59,912 bases of DNA from BS750m-G77 sp043797735 (GTDB taxonomy: Bacteria > Omnitrophota > Gorgyraeia > Gygaellales > Profunditerraquicolaceae). Location: contig JAZDPH010000057.1 of NCBI GenBank assembly GCA_043797735.1, forward strand, positions 1 through 59,912, given 5' to 3'. How positions within the stretch are numbered: position 1 is the first letter of the stretch. The DNA is not shown here. More model-generated notes on the stretch are below. The model saw nothing but the letters and a program-made list of their open reading frames with translations. It was not told the DNA's origin and searched no databases.

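Noticed and set aside
30839..59912. Giant ORF as an assembly artefact or pseudogene with erroneous joins.
   Set aside because: Many separate, well-matched domains are in one continuous frame with no stop; an artefact would be expected to break frame. Long reads would still settle it.

Overview
The window looks like a chromosome fragment from an uncultivated Gram-negative-type bacterium, most probably of the Omnitrophota (OP3)/PVC sphere. This is inferred from the lipoproteins and exported enzymes, the class II ribonucleotide reductase, the heavy load of palindromic repeats, and above all an enormous open reading frame; giant genes are known from Omnitrophota. No rRNA or tRNA gene was seen. 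Every gene except a small hicBA toxin-antitoxin pair lies on the minus strand, and no gene-free stretch reaches 300 bases.

Region 1 (about 1-11.5 kb) is housekeeping. It holds a DUF3108-like envelope protein, a DUF2062 membrane protein overlapping a lipoprotein, a single-domain response regulator, and a GAF-ANTAR antiterminator directly behind glutamine synthetase (nitrogen control). Then come an aminotransferase with its Lrp/AsnC-type neighbour, NAD synthetase, a Na/Pi cotransporter with a PhoU-like tail, a QueG-like Fe-S protein and MnmG. mnmG carries a perfect 22-bp inverted repeat inside its coding sequence, translated in frame.

Region 2 (11.6-30.6 kb) starts with nrdJ, interrupted by a 410-residue LAGLIDADG intein. 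A sugar-utilisation locus follows: LacI and ROK regulators, a coiled-coil inner-membrane protein, a secreted helical-repeat protein, two exported TIM-barrel glycoside hydrolases, a duplicated carbohydrate-binding-like protein, two ABC sugar permeases and a solute-binding lipoprotein. A four-helix-bundle gene sits inside this operon between inverted repeats. Clear promoters are visible for nrdJ, the ROK gene, the binding-protein gene and a double-PilZ protein; the PilZ gene has a strongly structured leader.

Region 3 (30.8 kb to the window end) is one uninterrupted minus-strand frame of at least 9,681 codons, still open at the window edge. It is a string of individually recognisable or compact modules: PD-(D/E)XK-like, radical SAM (twice), HAD, YvcK/CofD-like, ACT-like, glutamate racemase-like, HNH-associated tandem repeats, HD hydrolase, pyruvate-phosphate-dikinase-like, nucleotidyltransferase, HPr-like, several HTH domains, a CheD-like stretch and a methyltransferase. 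They are joined by Ser/Ala-rich linkers. The linkers are encoded by families of repetitive DNA: a ~105-bp element with terminal inverted repeats (five copies), a ~15-bp GC-rich element (about 30 copies, always in the same frame and orientation) and REP-like palindromes of the same family that fills the intergenic spaces of regions 1 and 2. A complete hicBA module with its own promoter lies antisense within the frame and is read through without a stop.

My main interpretation is that repeat elements without stop codons have fused neighbouring genes, and even swallowed a toxin-antitoxin cassette, into one mosaic reading frame. Whether the product works as one giant protein, is cut like a polyprotein, or is expressed at all cannot be decided from the sequence.
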